A DNA stretch of 34,118 nt from JAAYQA01 sp964510345. Its GTDB lineage: Bacteria > Bacillota > Clostridia > Tissierellales > Peptoniphilaceae. Under the pieces are notes generated by a model. It worked only from the letters and a program-made list of their open reading frames with translations. It did no database searches and was not told the origin of the DNA. The stretch spans positions 1 through 34,118 of the forward strand of contig CAZEBB010000019.1 of NCBI GenBank assembly GCA_964510345.1, given 5' to 3'. Position numbers and translations under genes: made by a program. This document shows positions 1 to 6,637 of this stretch, piece by piece; within the stretch, counting starts at the first letter, position 1; each line of letters begins with the position of its first letter.

Positions 1-109
1 GGCTGCCCGGGCATCCAACACAGGAAAGTCCCATTTCGAGCAATACATCGACCGTGCGATTGTCCGCACGAATGACATCGCCGACGAGCATATTCTTGTT
101 AAATTCCAA
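1..109 (-). CDS. DUF1858 (redox disulfide domain) protein, partial
   Basis: This gene runs off the left edge, leaving only the first 36 residues. The reverse strand reads from a TTG start at 109 preceded by AAGGAGG (118-124) at good spacing. The visible protein contains LVGDVIRAD followed by VLLEMGLSCVGCPG, the pattern of the DUF1858 family, small proteins with a conserved CxxC pair near the end of the visible part. The family is found in anaerobes, alone or beside hybrid-cluster and redox proteins, and its function is unsettled. It is divergent from the transporter at 300, sharing the 110-299 intergenic region. The family call is fairly firm despite truncation. Confidence 0.75.
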   Translation of the reverse strand, partial: MEFNKNMLVGDVIRADNRTVDVLLEMGLSCVGCPGS

Positions 110-177
110 GAGAGTAACCTCCTTCTTCATCTATTCTTTTTATATTGTACCCGTTTTCAGAGTAGAATAACAGAACA

Positions 178-245
178 TTTGGTACGAAATTTATCGTAAA
201 GCTGTAATTTTCCACGTTTGACTATAATGAAAGCTTTTGGTACGA
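178..245 (+). promoter_or_regulatory. Promoter region with paired 10-bp direct repeats
   Basis: A perfect TATAAT lies at 223-228 upstream of the transporter gene, without a convincing -35 box. The 10-mer TTTGGTACGA occurs twice, at 178-187 and 236-245, flanking the -10 element. The pair could be an operator for an unidentified regulator acting on the transporter/amidohydrolase operon or on the divergent DUF1858 gene. No structural RNA is apparent in 110-299. Confidence 0.4.
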
Positions 246-299
246 TCTATTTGTTACACAACCACTGTGCGCTGACACAGTGAAAAAGGAGGATATCAA

Positions 300-1517
300 A
301 TGTCAGTCGATATGTTGTTAGCCATCGTCATGATTTTAGTTGCGATGGCGATAGGGGATTTTGTTTCTACGAAGACGAAAGCTCTGGTTCCGTCCGTATT
401 TGTCACGGCACTTATATTTATCATCGGCTATTGGACCTTTTTGCCACAGGACGTTGTCGGCCTGTCGACATGGGGTCAACCGGTAGCCGGACTCTTCATG
501 TTCTTGCTCATCACGCATATGGGCACGCTTATGAATCTCAAAGAGCTGGCCAGCCAATGGAAGACCGTTGTCATCGCATTAGCCGGTCTCGTTGGGATTA
601 TGGCGGCGCTGCTCAGCGTCGGTCAACTGGTCATGGGCTGGGAGACCGTCGTCGTCGGTGCACCCCCGCTTACGGGTGGGGTGGTGGCGGCACTGCTCAT
701 GCAAGCGGCAGCGGAAGCCAAAGGCTTAACCGATCTCGCCGTGCTCGCGATCTTAGTCTTTGTCGTACAGGGCTTTGTGGGGTATCCGATCACCGCCGTT
801 CTCCTCAAGAAAGAGGGCGAGCGCCTCTTGACCGACTTTCGCGTCAAGAAGAGCGAAGCCGCAGCTGCGGGTATTGAGCATAAGGTCGAGCAAGTAGAGG
901 TTCGCAAGACCCTCATCCCACCGATCCCGGAAAAATACAACACCACGTACCTGATTCTGCTGAAGCTGACGATCGTGTCGCTGTTGGCCGATCGTATCAC
1001 CAAGATCATCAACGCGGGGCTCGCGTCCACGGGCACGACATTTACCGTGCATCCGCTCGTCACCTGCCTGATCTTCGGGGTCATATTTACGGAAATCGGC
1101 TTTTTGGACCGAAACGCACTCAATAAAGCCAACTCATTCGGATGGCTCATGACCGGTCTGATGGCGTTCATCTTCGACGGCTTAAAGAGCGCGACACCGG
1201 AGCTCTTGGCGAGAGTGGCCGGACCTCTGATCGGTGTCATCGTCATCGGCGTGGTCGGGCTTGTCATCGTCGCCTACATCGTCGGAAAACTCATGAAAGA
1301 ATCCGTTCCGATGTCCATATCCATCGCGATGAACGCGCTGTACGGGTTCCCACCCAACTTTATCTTAACCAACGACGCCATCCGAGCACTTACGGATGAC
1401 AACGAAGAAAGAGAACATCTGACCGCGATCATGCTGCCGAAAATGCTGGTGGGCGGTTTCACCACGGTAACGATCGCCTCGGTCATCATCGGCGGAATCT
1501 TCGCCGGCTTATTGTAG
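300..1517 (+). CDS. Polytopic membrane transporter (GltS-like, substrate unknown)
   Basis: A 405-residue integral membrane protein with about ten or eleven hydrophobic segments, preceded by AAAGGAGG at proper distance. Both halves carry glycine-rich stretches in membrane segments (PPLTGGVVAALL near residue 120, and NALYGFPPNF near 345), reminiscent of the duplicated cores of sodium/glutamate symporters and related secondary carriers. A charged cytoplasmic loop (about residues 165-205) separates the halves. It is followed after 12 bases by an M20D amidohydrolase, so it probably imports an N-acylated or peptide-like amino acid that the enzyme hydrolyses. I do not recognise the exact family, and the substrate is inferred only from context. 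Confidence 0.6.
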   Translation: MSVDMLLAIVMILVAMAIGDFVSTKTKALVPSVFVTALIFIIGYWTFLPQDVVGLSTWGQPVAGLFMFLLITHMGTLMNLKELASQWKTVVIALAGLVGIMAALLSVGQLVMGWETVVVGAPPLTGGVVAALLMQAAAEAKGLTDLAVLAILVFVVQGFVGYPITAVLLKKEGERLLTDFRVKKSEAAAAGIEHKVEQVEVRKTLIPPIPEKYNTTYLILLKLTIVSLLADRITKIINAGLASTGTTFTVHPLVTCLIFGVIFTEIGFLDRNALNKANSFGWLMTGLMAFIFDGLKSATPELLARVAGPLIGVIVIGVVGLVIVAYIVGKLMKESVPMSISIAMNALYGFPPNFILTNDAIRALTDDNEEREHLTAIMLPKMLVGGFTTVTIASVIIGGIFAGLL

Positions 1518-1529
1518 AAAGGACCCGAT

Positions 1530-2696
1530 ATGTCAGTTCGTGATTTAGCAGAACAATACAAAGAAGATATCATCGCCCTCCGACGCCATTTCCACGCGCA
1601 TCCGGAGGTCAGTTTTAAGGAATACGAGACGTCCAAAAAGATACAGGCGGAACTGGAAGCGTTGGGCATCCCGTATCGCGTCGTCGGAGACACCGGCGTG
1701 GTCGGCACAATTGAAGGGGCAAACCCCGGAAAGACCATCCTGCTCCGTTCGGATATCGACGCACTGGAGATCACCGAGAAAAACGACGTTCCCTACAAGT
1801 CGACGGTCGACGGCGTGATGCACGCCTGCGGACACGACGCACACGCCGCCATCTTGCTGGGCGCGGCGCGCATCCTTAAGGAGATGCAGGCGGAGATCAA
1901 GGGAAAAGTACTGCTGTGCTTCCAACCGGCAGAGGAAGTTGCCGGTGGCGCCAAGCAGATGATCGAGGAAGGCAAAGTGCTGGAAGGGACCGACGGAGCC
2001 TTTGGCGCGCACATCTGGGCCGGCTTACCCGTGGGACAGGTAGATATCAGCGAAGGGCCGCGCATGGCATCCGCCGACGTGTTCACGATCCGCATCACCG
2101 GAAAATCCGGGCATGGATCACTGCCCAATGAAGCGATCGACACCGTCGTCTGCGGTTCCGACATCGTCATGGCGCTGCAAACCATCGTGAGCCGAGAGAT
2201 CAGCCCGATGGAACCCGTCGCGATCAGCGTGGGCACGTTCCACGCCGGCACGCGGTTCAACATCATCGCGGGATCTGCCGAGCTCACCGGCACGACACGC
2301 TGCTTTAACCGCGACATCTGGGCTGTCATCGACCAACACATCGAACGAGTCGCGAAAAAGGTCGGCGAAGCCCACCGCTGCGAGGTGGAAGTCGAATACC
2401 ATAAGATGACGCCCCCGCTGATCAACGACGCCGCCTGTGCAAAGCGGGCACAAAACACCGTGCGCAAATTGTACGGAGACGATGCGATCGGCTTTACGGA
2501 AAAGACCACCGGCGGAGAAGACTTCTCTTTCTTCGTCAACCAAGTGCCGTCTGCCTTTGCGTTTATCGGCATCGCCAATCCCGACAAATTTGAGACCATG
2601 CCCCATCACCACGAGTGCTTCCAAATGGACGAAGACGCTCTGACGATGGGTGCCGCTGTGTACGCACAGTATGCGCTGGATTTTCTAAACGAATAG
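1530..2696 (+). CDS. M20D family amidohydrolase (HipO/aminoacylase-like)
   Basis: The 388-residue product has the full M20D layout. The metal-binding HACGHDAH motif lies near residue 93, the QPAEE motif near 130 carries the general-base glutamate, a dimerisation domain occupies roughly 180-290, and TTGGEDFSFF near 330 plus a C-terminal HHxxxF supply the remaining ligand region. Relatives hydrolyse N-acyl amino acids such as hippurate, N-acetyl-diaminopimelate or indole-acetyl amino acids. The partner transporter lies 12 bases upstream, suggesting a transport-and-deacylation unit. Length is normal and no residue is obviously missing. The substrate cannot be told from the sequence. Confidence 0.88.
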   Translation: MSVRDLAEQYKEDIIALRRHFHAHPEVSFKEYETSKKIQAELEALGIPYRVVGDTGVVGTIEGANPGKTILLRSDIDALEITEKNDVPYKSTVDGVMHACGHDAHAAILLGAARILKEMQAEIKGKVLLCFQPAEEVAGGAKQMIEEGKVLEGTDGAFGAHIWAGLPVGQVDISEGPRMASADVFTIRITGKSGHGSLPNEAIDTVVCGSDIVMALQTIVSREISPMEPVAISVGTFHAGTRFNIIAGSAELTGTTRCFNRDIWAVIDQHIERVAKKVGEAHRCEVEVEYHKMTPPLINDAACAKRAQNTVRKLYGDDAIGFTEKTTGGEDFSFFVNQVPSAFAFIGIANPDKFETMPHHHECFQMDEDALTMGAAVYAQYALDFLNE

Positions 2697-2703
2697 ACAA
2701 AAA

Positions 2704-2735
2704 GAGCGGGCTGCACAATGCAACCCGCCTTTTAT
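2704..2735. terminator. Bidirectional intrinsic terminator
   Basis: A 10-bp stem with one mismatch (2706-2715 with 2719-2728) is followed by TTTT on the plus strand and preceded by an A-rich run that gives U residues on the minus strand. It sits between the convergent M20D gene and the holin-like gene. Confidence 0.8.
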
Positions 2736-2745
2736 TCAATATCAT

Positions 2746-3102
2746 CTACACCGGTAGGATCGATTCGACCACACCCATCACCAACGCGCCGATCAGTGCG
2801 CCGATGACGCTGATATTCAACCCGTTGACGACCATTCCCGTGACATACAGGATGACCGCAGTCAGCAAGAATCCGGTGATGCCTTTGCCAAACGGCGAAG
2901 CAGCCAGACCGGTAAAGTTGATCACCAGATAATCCAAAAGGCCGATGACGATCGCCGCCAAGATCAGTGAAAGCGGTCCTCCGGAATTGCTGAAGCCGGG
3001 GGTAAAGAACGCGGTGATAGCCACCACGAGGGCTCCCATTAAGATACGGACGATCAACCCGCCCAGGTTACTCGACTTTTGGTTTTTATTTTGATTACTC
3101 AT
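2746..3102 (-). CDS. Phage-holin-4-like / YvlD-type small membrane protein
   Basis: A 118-residue protein with a short polar, asparagine/lysine-rich N-terminus and four hydrophobic segments. Motifs such as LIVRILMGALVV and VLGLLDYLVINF-like spacing match the family called 'phage holin family protein' (YvlD-like), common as single chromosomal genes in Firmicutes and mostly unrelated to lysis. AAAGGAG precedes the ATG. It has no phage neighbours, so a housekeeping membrane role is more likely than prophage lysis. The function of this family is essentially unknown. Confidence 0.75.
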   Translation of the reverse strand: MSNQNKNQKSSNLGGLIVRILMGALVVAITAFFTPGFSNSGGPLSLILAAIVIGLLDYLVINFTGLAASPFGKGITGFLLTAVILYVTGMVVNGLNISVIGALIGALVMGVVESILPV

Positions 3103-3180
3103 GGTTCAACTCCTTTCAATTAGCATCCTTGCTATATATATCCATTCTGCTACCGGGATAAACGCTCGGAGCGGTTGGCT

Positions 3181-3486
3181 CTAGGAGCAAGCGCGCCCGC
3201 CTCCGCGCAGAGGCTTCACGACAAGCCCTCTACGAAACGGATTGTCCGACTCCTCCAACTGGAAACCGCCATAGGCTTCCGCGTACTCGGGTTCCGTTGC
3301 AAACTGAATGCCTTCTACGATGGTCGTAACGTCGCCTTCTCTTTTGGTATCAAGTACCAGATCCCATGTGGGACCCGATCAGGAGAACGATCCGATCTGA
3401 AAACGAAAGGTGTCATACTCCGGATACTTGTTTAAGTGTCCTTGTAACTCTTGTACAGCTGATTCGCTTATGCGTACTTCTAACAA
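3181..3486 (-). CDS. HesB-like protein, probable selenoprotein (TGA at codon 36)
   Basis: Ordinary gene calling misses this gene because codon 36 is an in-frame TGA (3379-3381). Reading on in the same frame gives a 101-residue protein from a TTG start at 3486 (AGGAGG eight bases upstream) to TAG at 3181. Before the TGA it reads VRISESAVQEL and FRFQIGSFS; after it SGPTWDLVLD, EGIQFAT and YGGFQLEE. These are the signatures of the HesB/IscA-like fold. The TGA aligns with the conserved cysteine of the G-x-x-CGGP-type loop. A HesB-related family in which this Cys is selenocysteine is known (TIGR01911, from memory). The intact frame on both sides argues against decay. HesB-like proteins are linked to Fe-S cluster handling. 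The alternative is a nonsense pseudogene or sequencing error. Confidence 0.75.
3345..3375 (-). promoter_or_regulatory. Candidate bacterial SECIS element downstream of the TGA
   Basis: Two hairpins follow the TGA in the transcript. The first is GGUCCC/GGGAUC (3375-3360) with a four-base loop. The second is UGGUA/UACCA (3359-3345) with loop CUUGA, placing a loop G about 30 nt after the UGA. That lies within the distance known for bacterial SECIS elements (roughly 16-37 nt). Bacterial SECIS sequences are poorly conserved, so this is supportive only. Confidence 0.45.
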
Positions 3487-3563
3487 TATATTTCCCTCCT
3501 AAGGTATACTTTATTGCATTCTGATATATACCCAGTTGTAGCCAATGCAATCATCCATTGATA

Positions 3564-3592
3564 TTGCCTAAATTCAAGCAGTACAGTATAAT
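3564..3592 (+). promoter_or_regulatory. Sigma-A promoter for greA
   Basis: TTGCCT (3564-3569), a 17-bp spacer and a perfect TATAAT (3587-3592). Transcription would start near 3599, just before the leader hairpin at 3606. Confidence 0.7.
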
Positions 3593-3605
3593 AACAGGAA
3601 GATCG

Positions 3606-3630
3606 AAAAGGCGGAAGCCTTTTCTTTTTT
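3606..3630 (+). terminator. Intrinsic terminator inside the greA leader
   Basis: AAAAGGC (3606-3612) pairs with GCCTTTT (3617-3623) around a GGAA loop and is followed by CTTTTTT. It lies between the greA promoter and the greA start, with no upstream plus-strand gene to terminate. It is therefore a candidate attenuator or the 3' end of a very short RNA. Confidence 0.65.
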
Positions 3631-3657
3631 AGAGAATGAGTAGAGGAGACACTTATC

Positions 3658-4137
3658 ATGGCTGAAGAGAAAGAGTATTTTCTGACCCAGGAAGGATTGG
3701 AAGATCTCGAGGCGGAACTGGAAGAGTTAAAATCCAACAAGCGAAAAGAAATCGCTGAAAAAATAAAAACGGCGCGTGAATTCGGAGACCTTTCGGAAAA
3801 CGCCGAGTACGATCAGGCGAAGAACGAACAGGCGCAGATCGAAGACCGTATCGCTAGAATCGAAACCATCCTCCGCAACGCGGTTGTTATTGAAGAAGAA
3901 GATGTAGAGACGGACCACATCAGCATTGGTGCGACCGTTAAACTCTATGATGAAGACTATAAAGAAGAGATCGAATACACGATCGTCGGCACGGCGGAAG
4001 CTGACCCGAAACGCGGTCGCATTTCGAATGTGTCACCGGTCGGCAAAGCGCTGCTCGGAAAAGTGGTCGGCGATGTGATCACCGTATCCGTTGCGGATGT
4101 CAACAGTACATTTAAGGTATTAGAGATCAGGAAGTAG
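3658..4137 (+). CDS. greA: Transcription elongation factor GreA
   Basis: GreA enters the secondary channel of RNA polymerase and stimulates cleavage of backtracked RNA. The 159-residue product has the usual length. An N-terminal antiparallel coiled coil (about residues 8-75) carries the acidic tip motif DLSENAEYD near residue 43, and a C-terminal FKBP-like domain ends in VGDVITV-type sequence. AGAGGAG precedes the ATG. It is followed 13 bases later by lysS, a greA-lysS arrangement common in Firmicutes. Its promoter and a terminator-like leader hairpin lie directly upstream. Confidence 0.97.
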   Translation: MAEEKEYFLTQEGLEDLEAELEELKSNKRKEIAEKIKTAREFGDLSENAEYDQAKNEQAQIEDRIARIETILRNAVVIEEEDVETDHISIGATVKLYDEDYKEEIEYTIVGTAEADPKRGRISNVSPVGKALLGKVVGDVITVSVADVNSTFKVLEIRK

Positions 4138-4150
4138 AAAGGGGAACCAA

Positions 4151-5647
4151 GTGTCCGAACCAAATATGAACGAAATGCGTCAAATTCGCTTTGACAAATT
4201 GGATGCACTCATCGAAGCGGGAAAAGACCCGCATAAGATTGAAAATTACAGAGATCGCACATACAGCGAAGACATCAAACAGAACTTTGAAACGTTAGAA
4301 GAGACCCCCGTACGCGTCGCCGGGCGCATTATGTCCAAACGCGGGCACGGGAAAGTCAGCTTCGTTCATATTCAAGACGCACAGGGGACCATTCAACTCT
4401 TTCTGAAAAAGGACGTTCTAGGGGACGCCTACGAAGAAACCAAAACGCTCGACATCGGCGACATCATCGGCTGTGCCGGCGAAGTGTTTCGCACCAACTC
4501 CGGTGAAATTTCCGTGCGCGCCAAAGAGATCACACTGTTGACCAAGTCGCTCACGATCCTACCCGAAAAGTTCCACGGCCTAAAAGATATCGACCTACGC
4601 TATCGTCAGCGCTATATCGACCTCATCATGAATCCGGAAGTGCGCGACACCTTCGTGATGCGCTCCAAGATCATCACCGAGATTCGCAGATTCTTAGATG
4701 ACCAAGGCTTTTTGGAAGTTGAAACCCCGATCCTCGGCACGATTGCCGGCGGAGCGGCGGCGAGACCGTTTGTCACCCACCACAATACGCTGGATATCGA
4801 CATGTATCTGCGCATCGCCAACGAGCTGTACCTGAAGCGTCTGATCGTCGGAGGGTTCGACAAAGTATACGAGATGGGCCGCATGTTCCGAAACGAAGGG
4901 ATGGACGCGACCCACAATCCCGAGTACACCGCAATGGAGCTCTACCAGGCCTACGGCGACTACGAGGACATGATGAACATCACCGAAAACCTGATCTCCA
5001 CCGTCGCCGAGCGCGTCACCGGCTCCATGAAAGTGCAGTTTGGAGAGACGGAGATCGACTTTACTCCGCCGTGGAAGCGCATCACCATGCAAGAGGCGAT
5101 CAAGCAGTACGCCGGCGTCGATTTTGATGCGATCAACACAGACGAAGAAGCGCAAGCTGTCGCCAAAGAGCACAATCTACCGCTCAAAAAGGGCAAGACC
5201 CGCGGCTTCGTGATCAACGACATGTTCGAGAAGTACTGCGAAGAGCATATGATCCAGCCGACCTTTGTCATCGGGCACCCCGTAGAGGTGAGCCCCTTGG
5301 CCAAGAGAGACCCCGAAGATCCCCGCGTGACCCACCGCTTCGAGGCATTCGTCTGCACCAAAGAGATCGCCAATGCATTCAGCGAGCTCAACGACGCGAG
5401 AGACCAACGCGCGCGTTTTGAAGAGCAGGTGAAACAGCGTGAAGCGGGCGACGACGAAGCCAATATGATGGACTTCGACTTCGTGTACGCACTGGAAGTC
5501 GGGCTGCCGCCCACCGGCGGACTCGGCATCGGCATCGACCGCGTCATCATGATGCTCACCAATCAGGAATCCATCCGCGACGTGCTGCTGTTCCCGACGA
5601 TGAAGCCGGAAGTCAGCCACGAGCACGGTGAAACGGAAGAAGAATAG
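4151..5647 (+). CDS. lysS: Lysyl-tRNA synthetase, class II
   Basis: The 498-residue class II enzyme charges tRNA-Lys. An N-terminal OB-fold anticodon-binding domain (about residues 50-150; VRVAGRIMSKRGHGKVSF) precedes the catalytic core. Motif 1 lies near residues 165-210, motif 2 FRNEGMDATHNPEYT near 248-262, and motif 3 GLGIGIDRVIMMLTN near 455-470. The GTG start at 4151 follows AAAGGGG. It is co-transcribed with greA and ends at an intrinsic terminator. Length and motifs are normal. Confidence 0.97.
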   Translation: MSEPNMNEMRQIRFDKLDALIEAGKDPHKIENYRDRTYSEDIKQNFETLEETPVRVAGRIMSKRGHGKVSFVHIQDAQGTIQLFLKKDVLGDAYEETKTLDIGDIIGCAGEVFRTNSGEISVRAKEITLLTKSLTILPEKFHGLKDIDLRYRQRYIDLIMNPEVRDTFVMRSKIITEIRRFLDDQGFLEVETPILGTIAGGAAARPFVTHHNTLDIDMYLRIANELYLKRLIVGGFDKVYEMGRMFRNEGMDATHNPEYTAMELYQAYGDYEDMMNITENLISTVAERVTGSMKVQFGETEIDFTPPWKRITMQEAIKQYAGVDFDAINTDEEAQAVAKEHNLPLKKGKTRGFVINDMFEKYCEEHMIQPTFVIGHPVEVSPLAKRDPEDPRVTHRFEAFVCTKEIANAFSELNDARDQRARFEEQVKQREAGDDEANMMDFDFVYALEVGLPPTGGLGIGIDRVIMMLTNQESIRDVLLFPTMKPEVSHEHGETEEE

Positions 5648-5651
5648 AACG

Positions 5652-5684
5652 AAAGCTCTCAGGCCAAGGCTTGGGAGCTTTTTT
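5652..5684 (+). terminator. Intrinsic terminator after lysS
   Basis: AAGCTCTCAGGCC pairs with GGCTTGGGAGCTT around a short loop and runs into TTTTTT. It closes the greA-lysS operon. Confidence 0.85.
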
Positions 5685-5763
5685 AGTACTTATTACCAAT
5701 GAAATGATAGATTCTCCTGCGTATGATGGCCATAACGAAACAGAGCCCGGAAAGGAGAATACG

Positions 5764-6453
5764 ATGAAAATTATCGATCTGTCACAAGAAATCTATGAGG
5801 GAATGGATATCTTCCCGATGCACCAGAAGACTTTCATTTTCACCAACATGACGCATGAAAAGAATATGGAGGATACCGGAAGTAAATTGCTTGGGTTCTC
5901 TGCGAGAAGTCTATTGATCAGCGAACACGCGGGTACACATACTGACGGCGTATGGGAATACAATCCCAGTGGTCCGACTGTCGACGATATGCCGCTCAGT
6001 CAGTTCATGGGCTCAGCGGTTTGCCTAGATGTCAGCCACATACGCTATCCCAAGTCTTTCGAACCGAAAGACCTCGAAGAAGCGGAGAAAAAATCGGGAC
6101 AGACGATTCAAAAGGGAGACATCGTCTTACTGTACACCGGACACTATGATAGAAATTTCGGCACGAAGACGTTTCAAGCGGAGTATTCGGGCCTCAGCCT
6201 AGACGGCGCAAAATGGCTCGCAGAAAAAGGCGTCGTCAATATCGGCGTTGACGCCCCGGCAATCGACCTGACCCCCGATGATCTCGATTTTTCCGCCCAC
6301 TACATCTGTGGACAGTACAATATGACCAATACCGAGAACCTGATCAATTTGGACCAAGTCGTCAATCAGAGATTTCTGTATATCGGGCTCCCGCTTCGAA
6401 TCCGGGACGGATCCGGCTCGCCGATTCGTGCGGTAGCGGTTGTCGAAAACTAG
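5764..6453 (+). CDS. Cyclase-family metal-dependent hydrolase (candidate 4-imidazolonase)
   Basis: The product is 229 residues from the ATG at 5764, chosen because GGAAAGGAG lies just upstream; an in-frame start at 5671 would sit within the lysS terminator. The HAGTHTD motif near residue 60 is the metal-binding signature of the cyclase / kynurenine formamidase / isatin hydrolase family, and later DxPAIDL and HxxICGQ-type segments complete the fold. Family members hydrolyse amides, and isatin hydrolase opens a five-membered lactam. It lies convergent to pucR and outside the main operon. In the proposed purine pathway it is the best candidate for opening 4-imidazolone to formiminoglycine. That role is inference. 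Confidence 0.82.
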   Translation: MKIIDLSQEIYEGMDIFPMHQKTFIFTNMTHEKNMEDTGSKLLGFSARSLLISEHAGTHTDGVWEYNPSGPTVDDMPLSQFMGSAVCLDVSHIRYPKSFEPKDLEEAEKKSGQTIQKGDIVLLYTGHYDRNFGTKTFQAEYSGLSLDGAKWLAEKGVVNIGVDAPAIDLTPDDLDFSAHYICGQYNMTNTENLINLDQVVNQRFLYIGLPLRIRDGSGSPIRAVAVVEN

Positions 6454-6466
6454 AATTTTCCCTCAT

Positions 6467-6492
6467 CAGCCGGCAGTGAAAACTGCCGGCTG
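6467..6492. terminator. Perfect 10-bp hairpin after the cyclase gene
   Basis: CAGCCGGCAG (6467-6476) pairs perfectly with CTGCCGGCTG (6483-6492) around a TGAAAA loop. It lacks a long T tract, so it may be a 3' stabilising hairpin or a weak terminator. Confidence 0.5.
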
Positions 6493-6500
6493 GGACTGAT

Positions 6501-6637
6501 GACAAAGACCCCGTGTCATCCCGACCGAGCATCTTTTCGCGAGTGGAGAGATCTCTGTATCGCAAATTCACTTGCATAACGAGATCCTCACGGCGGAAGT
6601 ACACCGCCTCAGGATGACGAATTCGGGGTTTTTTGTC
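6501..6637. repeat. Intergenic repeat element with terminal inverted repeats
   Basis: GACAAAGACCCCG and GTCATCC at the left end (6501-6521) are mirrored by GGATGAC and CGGGGTTTTTTGTC at the right end (6612-6637). The interior contains the GTCATCC...GAGATC words typical of dispersed bacterial intergenic repeats. It fills the gap between the convergent cyclase and pucR genes, touches the pucR stop codon, and its right arm can serve as a terminator. Confidence 0.6.

Noticed and set aside
2746..3102. Prophage remnant suggested by the holin-like name
   Set aside because: No other phage gene is nearby, and the family is a common chromosomal membrane protein.
3175..3435. 86-residue plus-strand open frame
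   Set aside because: It lies antisense to the HesB-like gene, has no RBS and shows no recognisable motif.
3181..3486. HesB-like gene as a frameshifted pseudogene
   Set aside because: I first suspected a frameshift, but both halves are in one frame with only a TGA at the conserved cysteine position, which favours selenocysteine.
5671..5763. Longer start for the cyclase-family gene
   Set aside because: It would begin inside the lysS terminator. The ATG at 5764 has a strong RBS and matches the family start.
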